The notes under the pieces were generated by a model. The model worked only from the letters and a program-made list of their open reading frames with translations. It had not been told where the DNA came from and did no database searches. A program made the position numbers and the translations under genes. A stretch of 50,132 nt of DNA. Origin: CAZLQR01 sp964366455. Lineage in GTDB: Bacteria; Patescibacteriota; Microgenomatia; UBA1406; GWC2-37-13. Positions 23,890-31,721 of the stretch are shown here, in pieces. The stretch covers positions 1 to 50,132 of the forward strand of contig CAYISZ010000006.1 in NCBI GenBank assembly GCA_964366455.1. Reading direction: 5' to 3'. How positions within the stretch are numbered: position 1 is the first letter of the stretch; every line of letters starts with the position of its first letter.

Positions 23890-23978
23890 ATGTTCAATTA
23901 AAACAAATTTTCAAAAACTCAACTTTAAAATTAGGGCTTCGGATTTTATTTGAAATTTGAGTTTTGAAGTTTGAAATT
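23890..23978. repeat. AT-rich word array (TTTGAAATTT / AATTTTCAAAA family)
   Basis: Between glyA and the GT39-like gene, words such as TTCAATT, TTTTCAAAA, TTTGAAATTTGAG and TTTTGAAGTTTGAAATT recur in both orientations around a short core (TTAGGGCTTCGG). It is the same family as the array before dnaJ and the linker of the fused glycosyltransferase. Confidence 0.55.
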
Positions 23979-23987
23979 ACTCAATAG

Positions 23988-25283
23988 TTAGTTCATCGAC
24001 TGCACGTCGTACGTTAGATTGCTGTGAATGACGAAAGCTTTCTTAGGGTAGGTCGGAAGCACGGAGACGACCTGTGAGCTGGGTATCAGAACTTTTCCGA
24101 CATACTGCGGAATCTCCTCATAAGTTTTTCTATAAATAAAGACACGACCTGGATCAAAATAATACTGGACGGTATGAAAGTCGAGTTCATTTTCTACGTA
24201 GATCAAGTCATTGGGAGAAATGCTCAAATTAATTTTTCTAATCAAAGAACGAACGTCCCCTTTTTTTCTATGATCGATTTGAGCCACGTTGTATTGAAGT
24301 AGGAAGCCAATCAATAATATATAAATTCCAGCTCTAATTACTGGTTTGAATTGTTCCATCGAATGCGCAAGCAATAAGGAAAGTCCTACTGCAGAAAAAA
24401 TAAAGTAACGTGGTAGATACACAGGCTTAACAAAGGATGCAATTATCGTAATGACAGCCGGCAAAAGCGACCAAAGCAATAGGTAGGTTGAGGTTTCCTT
24501 TTTGTCATTTTTTTTGAGAAAGTTTTTTACTGCAATTAAGATTGCTCCATAAGAAATTAGCGTAAGACCGTTAAGAGGGGTTGCATACAGTCGCAAAGAA
24601 TTTTCAAAACCAGTAAGAATAATTCCTGGTGTTTGCCAGATAGTTTTAAGTGATGGCTGCATTATCCAGAAAGAACTGTCTGTCGATCCATGAACAATTA
24701 CAGTAAATAACACCCACGGCGCAAAAATTAAAGCAACCCATACAAATGATCGAACGTCCGATTTGTGTTTTTTTAGAAGGAAGTAGTATAGCAACTGAGA
24801 GAGAAGAGCAAGCGCTGTAAAATAATGCGTATACATACCCAATGCAGACGAAATAATGTGAAGTTTTTTCCTACCAGTTAAGTAGCCGTACCATGAAGCA
24901 GTGACAAAAAAAACCAACATGCTATATGTACGAGCCTCAGATGCATAATAGATAAGAAAAGGATTAATCGCGAACATCAAAAGATATGCAAAACGCCATT
25001 TAGATTTAATTCTCAAGACATCTACCAGCAAATGGTCGACAACGTAGATGGTTGCATAGAAAAAAATAAGCGAGACGGAGCGCAATGCTAACTCAGACGA
25101 TCCAAAGATCATCATCCAGAAATGTAGCAGAAGGTAGTGCAGAGGCGGACTAAAGTCCTTTGCTGTGTTTATAAGAATCTGCCAGACACTTTGTTGTGCT
25201 AATAAAAAGGTAAATGCTTCATCCCGCCAGAAGGACTGGGTTAAGAATGTAAGTGGAGTTCTGGAGAATATAAATTCCAACAT
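23988..25283 (-). CDS. GT39/ArnT-like membrane glycosyltransferase
   Basis: The 431-residue protein has about ten transmembrane helices. The catalytic acidic pair of lipid-linked mannosyltransferase-type enzymes is in the first loop (FWRDEAF, Asp21-Glu22), followed by SPPLHYLLLHFW, a typical GT39/PMT_2 arrangement. It would use a polyprenyl-phosphate sugar as donor outside the membrane. The usual first transmembrane helix before the DE motif is short or missing, and an in-frame TAA four codons upstream rules out a longer start. It follows the GT2 synthase by 9 nt. Confidence 0.85.
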   Translation of the reverse strand: MLEFIFSRTPLTFLTQSFWRDEAFTFLLAQQSVWQILINTAKDFSPPLHYLLLHFWMMIFGSSELALRSVSLIFFYATIYVVDHLLVDVLRIKSKWRFAYLLMFAINPFLIYYASEARTYSMLVFFVTASWYGYLTGRKKLHIISSALGMYTHYFTALALLSQLLYYFLLKKHKSDVRSFVWVALIFAPWVLFTVIVHGSTDSSFWIMQPSLKTIWQTPGIILTGFENSLRLYATPLNGLTLISYGAILIAVKNFLKKNDKKETSTYLLLWSLLPAVITIIASFVKPVYLPRYFIFSAVGLSLLLAHSMEQFKPVIRAGIYILLIGFLLQYNVAQIDHRKKGDVRSLIRKINLSISPNDLIYVENELDFHTVQYYFDPGRVFIYRKTYEEIPQYVGKVLIPSSQVVSVLPTYPKKAFVIHSNLTYDVQSMN

Positions 25284-25292
25284 ATGATAAAT

Positions 25293-26771
25293 TTACACCT
25301 TTTCTGTCACTTTATAATCAAGCTTCTTTCCAAATATCATTCTAGTGTGTGCATCTAATGCTGGCAAAGACGAAAGGACAAACGAAACTATTGGAAGTAG
25401 ATACCACTGAATAATTAAAAATGGAAGAGAGTATGCTGACGTTTTTTGTTTTAATTTCTTTCTTAGTTTGACATCGAGATATGTATAAACCAATAAGAAA
25501 GATGTGGAAAGAGTTAAGACAAAACTAGAAAATTGTGGGAGTAGAAATCCTAGCACAGTGCGTTTGAAAACTGGATTGATTAGCGGAGGAATTAAGGCGC
25601 TTACGGTTAAGATAAAAAAGGATGTAGGCCAAAGTAGATGGGTCTCGACAAGATATAGAATTTTTCTGGTCTTAGTCATAAATGGAATTGAGGTATCTTT
25701 AAAGCTATTGACCAAAGCATATCCAATGTCGCTCACGCCCCATGCCCAACGCTTCTCTTGTTCGTACCTATTTACAAGCGTCTTAAATAATCCTCCAGAA
25801 TAAACAGCATCTGCATTAATTATGGTAAACAACGGAAGAGTTTTTACTTTATCACCAAACTTAAAAAAAGCCTGAAAATAAATATGCCAGTCTTCTGGAA
25901 TTATGTCAGTATCCCAGTAGTTAAGTTGTTTAAGTAGCCATAGATTGGTAGAGTAAGTCGAGATCTGAATGAGCTTTTTTTTCTGCGATAGAAATGCGAG
26001 TCGGAAAATTGAGGACAATGTCGCCTGCATTCGCATAAAAAACGGAAGTTGCCAAAAGTTGTTGTAAAGAAGTACTGGAGCCCAATAAAAATGATAAAGT
26101 CTTCCAGAGTCCTTAATAAACTCGTAGGTAAGATATGAGAAGTAATTTTTAGGAAACATGCTATCGGCGTCAGCAATGGTGATTAATGTGTCGGCAAAAG
26201 GAATTCCTTGGCGCTTGCATAGTTTCTCGACTTGTTGACATGCATAGGTCTGATTACTTGCTTTGCCCGCTGCCTCTCCAGGCTTTAACGTGTGGTAGGT
26301 TTGGATTATTGAGGTAAATGATTTCTTATACTTTGCGATTAGAGCGTTGGCTTTCATTAGCGCTTCGTCTTCTCTGGACTCAAAGGCGAGAACTACCGAT
26401 GGCTTTCTGAACTGATAGTCCATTTTGGCAAGTAATGATATTGATTCTTCAAGCTTATGAAGAGGCTCTTTGTAGTTTGGAATAACAATGAAATGGTAAA
26501 TGTCTTTTGCCTTGCCAAGTTTATTTAATTTGGAAATATACGAAATTTTTTGATGAAAGTTAATCGTTTTGTAAGAAAGTACAGCATAGTACATAGTAAC
26601 TGCCGATTTATAAAAAAAGTAAATATTAAACGAGAGAATGAAGTAGGCAACAATTGCAGGATGAAAAGGCGATAACCAAACAGGTAATGTTATAGTTAGC
26701 CACGCCAAAATCGGTACAATCATGTGAAATAGACGATTAAAGAAGCGCGACTGAGCAATCCGTTCCGACAT
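25293..26771 (-). CDS. Processive-type family 2 membrane glycosyltransferase
   Basis: The 492-residue protein has two N-terminal helices (about 15-60) and a cytosolic GT2 domain with a metal-binding DADS (201-204), PEDWH (near 295, in the place of the TED motif) and QEKRWAWG (QxxRW-like motif, near 340). Further C-terminal helices follow. This architecture is that of cellulose/hyaluronan-synthase-like enzymes that couple polymerisation to export, though the polymer is unknown. It heads a two-gene operon with the GT39-like gene, under a TATAAT located 7 nt before the ATG. Confidence 0.87.
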   Translation of the reverse strand: MSERIAQSRFFNRLFHMIVPILAWLTITLPVWLSPFHPAIVAYFILSFNIYFFYKSAVTMYYAVLSYKTINFHQKISYISKLNKLGKAKDIYHFIVIPNYKEPLHKLEESISLLAKMDYQFRKPSVVLAFESREDEALMKANALIAKYKKSFTSIIQTYHTLKPGEAAGKASNQTYACQQVEKLCKRQGIPFADTLITIADADSMFPKNYFSYLTYEFIKDSGRLYHFYWAPVLLYNNFWQLPFFMRMQATLSSIFRLAFLSQKKKLIQISTYSTNLWLLKQLNYWDTDIIPEDWHIYFQAFFKFGDKVKTLPLFTIINADAVYSGGLFKTLVNRYEQEKRWAWGVSDIGYALVNSFKDTSIPFMTKTRKILYLVETHLLWPTSFFILTVSALIPPLINPVFKRTVLGFLLPQFSSFVLTLSTSFLLVYTYLDVKLRKKLKQKTSAYSLPFLIIQWYLLPIVSFVLSSLPALDAHTRMIFGKKLDYKVTEKV

Positions 26772-26778
26772 GGTTACT

Positions 26779-26784
26779 ATTATA
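26779..26784 (-). promoter_or_regulatory. -10 box of the GT2 synthase gene, leaderless arrangement
   Basis: Perfect TATAAT on the minus strand, 7 nt before the ATG at 26771. Confidence 0.6.
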
Positions 26785-26802
26785 GCGTAATTCTTAGAAC
26801 TT

Positions 26803-26879
26803 GCAGCGTAGAGCGTAGAGCTTTATGAAAAAAAAGTTCTAAATATTAAGTTCTATGCTCTAAGTTCTATGTTCTAAGT
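26803..26879. repeat. Word-repeat array (GCGTAGAGCGTAGAGCTT and AAGTTCTA words)
   Basis: GCGTAGAGCGTAGAGCTT is followed by repeated AAGTTCTA, ATGCTCTAAGTTCTATG and TTCTAAGTTC words directly after the helicase stop. The same two words occur together at 43947-44003 before rpmJ, and the first recurs inside rplV. Confidence 0.65.
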
Positions 26880-29840
26880 TCATTGCCATGCCTCGCATAT
26901 CATTTTGAACTGGCAGAAGTTACATACAGGTCCTTTCTTGGGTTTAAAGTTTTCAGATTTAATATTTTCTACTGCCTCAAGAATATTTTCCTTAGCTTTT
27001 TGTAAAGTTTCTTCGGTCTGATCGACAGTAATTTTCTGATTCTCCTGTAGATAGTAGAAGGTCAAAGACACGTCACTTAATTTTTTGTTGTACAGCCCCT
27101 TGTCAGTTGCCGCTAAAAGGTAGATAGAAAGTTGGAGACTATTTTTTAATTTTTTTTCTTCTTGTATCTTCCCAGTTTTGTAATCGATAATCTCAATACC
27201 ATTTTTAGAGGTACTGTCGAGTCTATCGATTTTTCCGTTAATAAACACATCTTCACCTGACCCGATTTTTATTTTAAAAGCCTTTTCCAAATCAAGAATA
27301 TTTAAAGATTTAGAATGAAATGTTTTGAAGTAGTTTACTAGCATATCTCTTCCTTCTTTTTTCGAGTTATTCTCATCACTCTTAGAGGTATATCCCATTG
27401 GAATCCAAGACTCGTCAAAAAGTTCTAGAAGACGTTCTTTTTTAATGTTCTTGTTGCTCATATACTCTGTATAAAATTGCTCCAACGCATTATGTACAGA
27501 TGTTCCAAGAGATGCTTGACCAGCTGGATTAGTGGGAATTTTTAAAACATATTGATACTTGTATTTAAGTGGGCAAATTTGATAAGTATCAATCTGTGTG
27601 AATGAAAGCGTGGTTTGCTGATCGAGTTTCCGCCCAGAGGAAGATTGCCCATTGGATGATTTATTTTTTACGTCGAAAATGCTGAGTTGATTTTTTTCCT
27701 CCTTTTGCGTTGCGAAGATTTGCATTAATTGTTTTTCATCTAAAGATTCATGTATAAAAGGTGAGAATTTTCTTAAGCGCTTTCCTTCACCATAGTAACG
27801 AGAGGCAGTGAAGTAAAGTCTCTCCATAGCTCGCGTCATTCCTACATAAAAAAGTCTTCTTTCCTCCTGAAGATGGAAGTCACCCGAAGGGAGCATTTCC
27901 TTTATCAGATCTTGTGGAATTGGAATTGTTTCTTTTCGTTCCCGAGTGGGAAAGCGATCTTGGGTTAGGTTGATTAGGAACACAACTGGAAACTCCAAAC
28001 CCTTTGCAGAGTGAATTGTAAGAATTTTTACTGCATCATAAAGATCTTTATCGAGATCAATCGCATTAGGAGATTCACCAAGTTCCATACTCATTTTTAT
28101 AAAATCCACCGCTGCATAAATATTTGCATCCTCATGGGTAATTTCATAGCTTTTGAGTTTGTCGAAAAATTTAGAGATGTTAAGTGCTAAGCGTTCATCT
28201 TTCTCGGTTTTATATTTAGCAATCTTTTGAAGATAGCCTGAGTCCTCTAAAAAGTAGTAAAGAATTTGTCCTGCAGTATCCCGCTTTACTCGATTTAGAT
28301 GCTTCTGTGTTAATGTATATATAATAAGGAGCGTTTTTTTTGTGTTGATGCTTATCTTTGGAAGAAATTTTATGTAGTTCTTTTTTTCTGAAATATCTGA
28401 ACCAACAAGTATCTCGATTGCCTCAAATAAAGTGAGTGAAGCTCGACGTGCAAAGGTCAGAAGAAGCGAGATGTCCTTACTGTCGATATCAAATAGGTCC
28501 ATTTCAAGAACTCGATAGAGTGAAACTGAGTCATCAAGATTTGCTAAGACATTCAAGTAAGCAATCAGATCCTTAACCTCAGGTTGCTTGAAAAGAGCTC
28601 CTGGACCTAAGAACTGATATGGAACTCCTCGTTGAGATAACGCACGTGTAACCGCGTCGGCGTGATTGTTTGCGCGAACAAGAATTGCGATGTCGCTGAA
28701 TTTGTATTTTTTATTTAACGACTTAATTTCTTTCGCAATCTGGTCTGCCTCATCTTCACCGCGATCTGAGACGAGGGTTCGAATATCGTGTAGCGCTTGT
28801 CCTGAGCTTGCTGAATGGGTAGAGCGTGTAGCGCTAGAAGCCTTACCGACGGCAATCAGTTCTTTGGAGATTCCAAGTTTTGCTTCCAGCGTGTCCGGGT
28901 CATTGTGCTTTATTAGTTTGTAAGCGCGGTCAAGAATAATCTGTGTAGATCGGTAATTATTTTTTAAGGTTATCTGTTTAGCACCTTTATAGTCCTTCAT
29001 AAAGGCCATAATGTTTGAGACAGATGCCCCACGGAATTTGTAGATTGCTTGAGAGTCGTCTCCGACTACTGTTAGATTGGGCTTTTTATTTGACGGCGCT
29101 AGAAGTTGGATTAATGAGTACTGGGCGATGTTTGTGTCCTGAAACTCATCGACAAGGACATGTTGATATTGTTTTTGAAAGCGTTTGAGAATATGTGGTC
29201 GTTTTCTAAAGAGCTCTAAGGTGTAATAAATGAGATCGGCATAGTCGAAGACATTCTCCCTTTGCTTAATAGTCTGAAAAGTTTCAAAAGCTGCGGCCAG
29301 CTCAAGATTTTTTTCCCTTTCTTCCTTATCTATAGAATGCTTTTTGCTCATTTTTTTTGCCCATGCTAAGTACTGTGTTGGAGAAATGTCCTCGTCCCGC
29401 AATCTGGAGAAATGTTGTAACAGAGCCTCTAAAAATTTATTCGGATTTCCAAGAGGTCTAAAGTATTTAAGGTTAAACAAGAACAAATGCTCTCGCAGAA
29501 ACATCACTGTCTCAGCTTCTGACAGCAGTCTATAAAGCGGGGAGACTCCGATGTGCGAGCTTTCACTGCGAAGTACCTGATCGCAAAATGAATGGAAAGT
29601 AGAGATATTCAACTGAAAGTATCCAAAGGGCAGTCTTTGATCAATGCGTTCCTCCATTTCATTTGAAGCTTTTTCAGTGAAAGTAAGTCCAAGAATATTT
29701 TCGGGCTTTACCTTCTTCTTTTCGATAAGAAAAGCTATTTTTTCGATTATGGTTGTCGTTTTTCCTGTGCCTGCACCGGCAATAATAAGTAATGGTCCGA
29801 CAATGTTTTGAACAGCTTTTTTTTGATCGGCATTGAGCAT
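26880..29840 (-). CDS. UvrD-like helicase fused to RecB-type nuclease
   Basis: The 986-residue protein has the superfamily 1A helicase motifs: Walker A (AGAGTGKTTT, 21-30), VDEFQDTN (Walker B), GDDSQAIYKFRG, NYRST, TIHSAKGLEFPVVFL and VGMTRAMERLYF. A C-terminal PD-(D/E)XK nuclease domain of the RecB/AddB type follows, with GKIDRLDS and EIIDYKTGK. Cys in QICPLKYKYQY plus the final CNFCQFKMIC form a probable 4Fe-4S clasp. It may process double-strand breaks as a single-chain AddAB-like enzyme. Residues about 335-350 are encoded by a foreign-looking repeat. A leaderless -10 box precedes the ATG. Confidence 0.92.
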   Translation of the reverse strand: MLNADQKKAVQNIVGPLLIIAGAGTGKTTTIIEKIAFLIEKKKVKPENILGLTFTEKASNEMEERIDQRLPFGYFQLNISTFHSFCDQVLRSESSHIGVSPLYRLLSEAETVMFLREHLFLFNLKYFRPLGNPNKFLEALLQHFSRLRDEDISPTQYLAWAKKMSKKHSIDKEEREKNLELAAAFETFQTIKQRENVFDYADLIYYTLELFRKRPHILKRFQKQYQHVLVDEFQDTNIAQYSLIQLLAPSNKKPNLTVVGDDSQAIYKFRGASVSNIMAFMKDYKGAKQITLKNNYRSTQIILDRAYKLIKHNDPDTLEAKLGISKELIAVGKASSATRSTHSASSGQALHDIRTLVSDRGEDEADQIAKEIKSLNKKYKFSDIAILVRANNHADAVTRALSQRGVPYQFLGPGALFKQPEVKDLIAYLNVLANLDDSVSLYRVLEMDLFDIDSKDISLLLTFARRASLTLFEAIEILVGSDISEKKNYIKFLPKISINTKKTLLIIYTLTQKHLNRVKRDTAGQILYYFLEDSGYLQKIAKYKTEKDERLALNISKFFDKLKSYEITHEDANIYAAVDFIKMSMELGESPNAIDLDKDLYDAVKILTIHSAKGLEFPVVFLINLTQDRFPTRERKETIPIPQDLIKEMLPSGDFHLQEERRLFYVGMTRAMERLYFTASRYYGEGKRLRKFSPFIHESLDEKQLMQIFATQKEEKNQLSIFDVKNKSSNGQSSSGRKLDQQTTLSFTQIDTYQICPLKYKYQYVLKIPTNPAGQASLGTSVHNALEQFYTEYMSNKNIKKERLLELFDESWIPMGYTSKSDENNSKKEGRDMLVNYFKTFHSKSLNILDLEKAFKIKIGSGEDVFINGKIDRLDSTSKNGIEIIDYKTGKIQEEKKLKNSLQLSIYLLAATDKGLYNKKLSDVSLTFYYLQENQKITVDQTEETLQKAKENILEAVENIKSENFKPKKGPVCNFCQFKMICEAWQ
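28791..28836. repeat. Interspersed repeat inserted in the helicase gene
   Basis: On the coding strand this segment translates to a stretch containing SASSGQAL and carries a CAAGCTCAGGACAAGCGC core. It is bounded by TAGCGC (28791-28796) and its complement GCGCTA (28831-28836). The core resembles a repeat I have seen read as SSGQAL peptides in many draft genomes (from memory, unverified). It lies in frame between two helicase blocks, in a position variable in UvrD proteins. Confidence 0.6.
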
Positions 29841-29846
29841 GGTGTC

Positions 29847-29852
29847 ATTGTA
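29847..29852 (-). promoter_or_regulatory. Extended -10 box of the helicase-nuclease gene
   Basis: TGATACAAT on the minus strand (TG, one base, TACAAT) ends 6 nt before the ATG at 29840. Confidence 0.55.
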
Positions 29853-29880
29853 TCAGATGAAAAAACGCCTAAATATCCAC

Positions 29881-29909
29881 TTGATTTTTGAACTGCATCA
29901 AAGTATTAT
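29881..29909 (+). promoter_or_regulatory. Promoter of tuf (TTGATT-N17-TATTAT)
   Basis: TTGATT (29881-29886), a 17-nt spacer, and TATTAT (29904-29909). Transcription would begin near 29916, giving a leader of about 59 nt, unlike the leaderless genes. Confidence 0.6.
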
Positions 29910-29918
29910 AGACAGTAA

Positions 29919-29942
29919 CTGCTTTCAGCAGAGATTTTTTTT
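29919..29942 (+). terminator. Terminator-like hairpin in the tuf leader
   Basis: CTGCT (29919-29923), loop TTC, AGCAG (29927-29931), AGA spacer, then eight T (29935-29942). The stem is only 5 bp, so termination may be weak; its position between promoter and gene suggests attenuation or a structured, U-rich translation leader. Confidence 0.4.
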
Positions 29943-29974
29943 ATTATTATCATTTATTTAAATATTTAACTAAT

Positions 29975-31162
29975 ATGGCAGAAGGTGTATTTCAGAGAAA
30001 CAAGCCTCATTTGAACATTGGTACAATCGGTCACGTCGATCACGGTAAGACCACAACCACATCAGCAATTCACTTCGTTCTTTCGAAAAAAGGTCTCGCA
30101 AAGGCGATGAAGTACGAGGAAATTGATAAGGCTCCAGAGGAAAAAGCTCGTGGAGTCACAATTAACATTCATCACTCTGAGTACGAGACAGTAAAACGTC
30201 ACTATGCTCATATTGATGCTCCAGGTCACGCTGATTACATCAAGAATATGATTACCGGAGCCGCCCAAATGGACGGTGCAATCTTGGTAGTTTCTGCTCC
30301 TGATGGCCCGATGCCTCAGACACGAGAGCATATTCTTCTTGCAAAACAGGTTAACGTTCCTGCAATCGTCGTCTACTTGAACAAGTGCGACATGGTTCAG
30401 GATAAAGAAATCCTTGAGCTAGTTGAGATGGAAGTCCGTGATCTTTTGAAGAAGTACGGATACCCAGGAGACGAAGTACCTGTTATCAAGGGATCATCTG
30501 TAAAGGCTCTTGAAGGAGACGCAGATGCAACCAAGGCTATCGAAGACCTAATGCAGGCTGTAGACGACTACGTCCCAGATCCTGTTCGAGACATTGATAA
30601 GCCATTCTTGATGCCTGTTGAGGACGTCTTCACCATCATGGGAAGAGGAACTGTCGTAACTGGACGTGTAGAGCGTGGAGTTATGAAGGTCAATGAAGAG
30701 GTCGAGATCGTCGGACTCTCAAAAGGTGGTAAGAAAACCGTCGTAACCGGAATCGAGATGTTTAGAAAATCTCTTGATGAGGCACGAGCAGGTGACAACA
30801 CCGGACTACTTCTTCGAGGAATCGAGAAGACCGACGTCCAAAGAGGTCAGGTCATCGCTAAGCCAGGAACCGTTACTCCTCACACTGAGTTTGAGGCTGA
30901 AATCTACGTTCTTACAAAAGAAGAAGGTGGAAGACATAGCCCATTCTTCAAGGGATACCGCCCACAGTTCTACATCAGAACAACTGATGTAACTGGAGAG
31001 GTTACCCTGCCAGAAGGTGTAGAGATGGTTATGCCTGGAGATAGCATCAAGATCTCAGCAAAGCTTATCTACCCAGTTGCAATGGAAGATGGTCTAAAAT
31101 TCGCAATCCGCGAAGGTGGCCACACCGTTGGAGCCGGAGTCGTAACTAAGGTTACGAAATAA
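29975..31162 (+). CDS. tuf: Elongation factor Tu
   Basis: EF-Tu delivers aminoacyl-tRNA to the ribosomal A site. The 395-residue protein has G1 GHVDHGKTT (19-27), the switch II motif DAPGHADYIKNM (Ala where Cys is usual), NKCD (G4), and domains II and III of normal length ending in GAGVVTKVTK. Codon use is biased to C-ending codons (ATC, GTC, TAC) far more than in neighbours, a sign of very high expression. It stands directly before rpsJ as in the str-S10 junction, but rpsL, rpsG and fusA are not upstream; the helicase gene is. Confidence 0.99.
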   Translation: MAEGVFQRNKPHLNIGTIGHVDHGKTTTTSAIHFVLSKKGLAKAMKYEEIDKAPEEKARGVTINIHHSEYETVKRHYAHIDAPGHADYIKNMITGAAQMDGAILVVSAPDGPMPQTREHILLAKQVNVPAIVVYLNKCDMVQDKEILELVEMEVRDLLKKYGYPGDEVPVIKGSSVKALEGDADATKAIEDLMQAVDDYVPDPVRDIDKPFLMPVEDVFTIMGRGTVVTGRVERGVMKVNEEVEIVGLSKGGKKTVVTGIEMFRKSLDEARAGDNTGLLLRGIEKTDVQRGQVIAKPGTVTPHTEFEAEIYVLTKEEGGRHSPFFKGYRPQFYIRTTDVTGEVTLPEGVEMVMPGDSIKISAKLIYPVAMEDGLKFAIREGGHTVGAGVVTKVTK

Positions 31163-31214
31163 GCTAACCGAAACTAGTTCAAACTAGTTGTCAGTTGAAT
31201 CGCACATTTATATT

Positions 31215-31523
31215 ATGCCTAAAGGACGTATTCGTATCAAACTAAAGTCTTATGATCATCGATTAATCGATGATACCTGTCAAAAGATAGTGGACACCGC
31301 TATCAAGACGGGTGCTTCAGTTATTGGTCCAATCCCTCTTCCTACTAAAAAAGAGGTATTCGTTGTTAATAAATCTCCATTTATTGACAAGGACGCACGA
31401 GAACACTTTGGCATGCAAACTCACAAGCGAATTCTTGACATTGAAGGACCCACGAATCAAACCATTGATTCTCTAATGCATCTTGAACTCCCAGCCGGCG
31501 TAGAGGTTGAAGTGAAAATGTAA
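31215..31523 (+). CDS. rpsJ: Ribosomal protein uS10
   Basis: S10 is a small-subunit head protein and the NusE antitermination partner. The 102-residue protein has IRIKLKSYDHRLID at the N-terminus, the IGPIPLPTK loop and the end PAGVEVEVKM, all standard. ATG 31215 is chosen because the family begins MxxxRIRIKLK; codons further upstream are not conserved. Upstream, AACTAGTT (itself a palindrome) occurs twice at 31172-31179 and 31182-31189 and can form an 8-bp hairpin between tuf and rpsJ. No ribosome-binding site. Confidence 0.98.
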   Translation: MPKGRIRIKLKSYDHRLIDDTCQKIVDTAIKTGASVIGPIPLPTKKEVFVVNKSPFIDKDAREHFGMQTHKRILDIEGPTNQTIDSLMHLELPAGVEVEVKM

Positions 31524-31530
31524 TTTTCAC

Positions 31531-31563
31531 AGTATTCAGAAGTCGGTATTCAGTATTCAGTGA
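31531..31563. repeat. Short direct-repeat array (GTATTCAG words)
   Basis: GTATTCAG occurs three times, with a partial fourth copy (AGTCG variant), directly after rpsJ and before the rplC promoter. Confidence 0.5.
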
Positions 31564-31579
31564 TGAGATTCAACTTTGG

Positions 31580-31608
31580 TTGTATTAAGTCTAGTCATAC
31601 TATATAAT
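31580..31608 (+). promoter_or_regulatory. Promoter upstream of rplC (TTGTAT-N17-TATAAT)
   Basis: TTGTAT (31580-31585), a 17-nt spacer and a perfect TATAAT (31603-31608). The predicted start near 31615 gives a leader of roughly 107 nt before rplC, which contains the two alternative hairpins. Confidence 0.7.
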
Positions 31609-31658
31609 TACTCTCAATGACTGCTACAACTGTCAGGTCTAGCATCGTTTAAGTCTAC

Positions 31659-31702
31659 GGATTGGTTCCACGGGATGGGCCCCAATCTGGGGTCTTTTTT
31701 TT
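31659..31702 (+). promoter_or_regulatory. Attenuator-like leader of rplC: terminator hairpin with competing stem
   Basis: CCCCA (31680-31684), loop ATC, TGGGG (31688-31692), then TC and eight T (31695-31702) form an intrinsic terminator. GATTGG (31660-31665) is exactly complementary to CCAATC (31682-31687), which overlaps the terminator stem, so the two folds exclude each other. With a strong promoter 50 nt upstream this looks like transcription attenuation of the ribosomal operon. The ligand is unknown; an operon-encoded ribosomal protein is the obvious guess. Confidence 0.6.
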
Positions 31703-31721
31703 AGTTCACTAAAGCACAATT

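Noticed and set aside
28666..28923. Plus-strand open frame antisense to the helicase, containing the repeat
   Set aside because: Ser/Ala-rich shadow of the helicase coding strand, with no promoter geometry of the kind seen at real starts.
31172..31189. Doubled AACTAGTT after tuf as a terminator
   Set aside because: It can form an 8-bp hairpin, but with a 2-nt loop and no T-run, so termination is unlikely.
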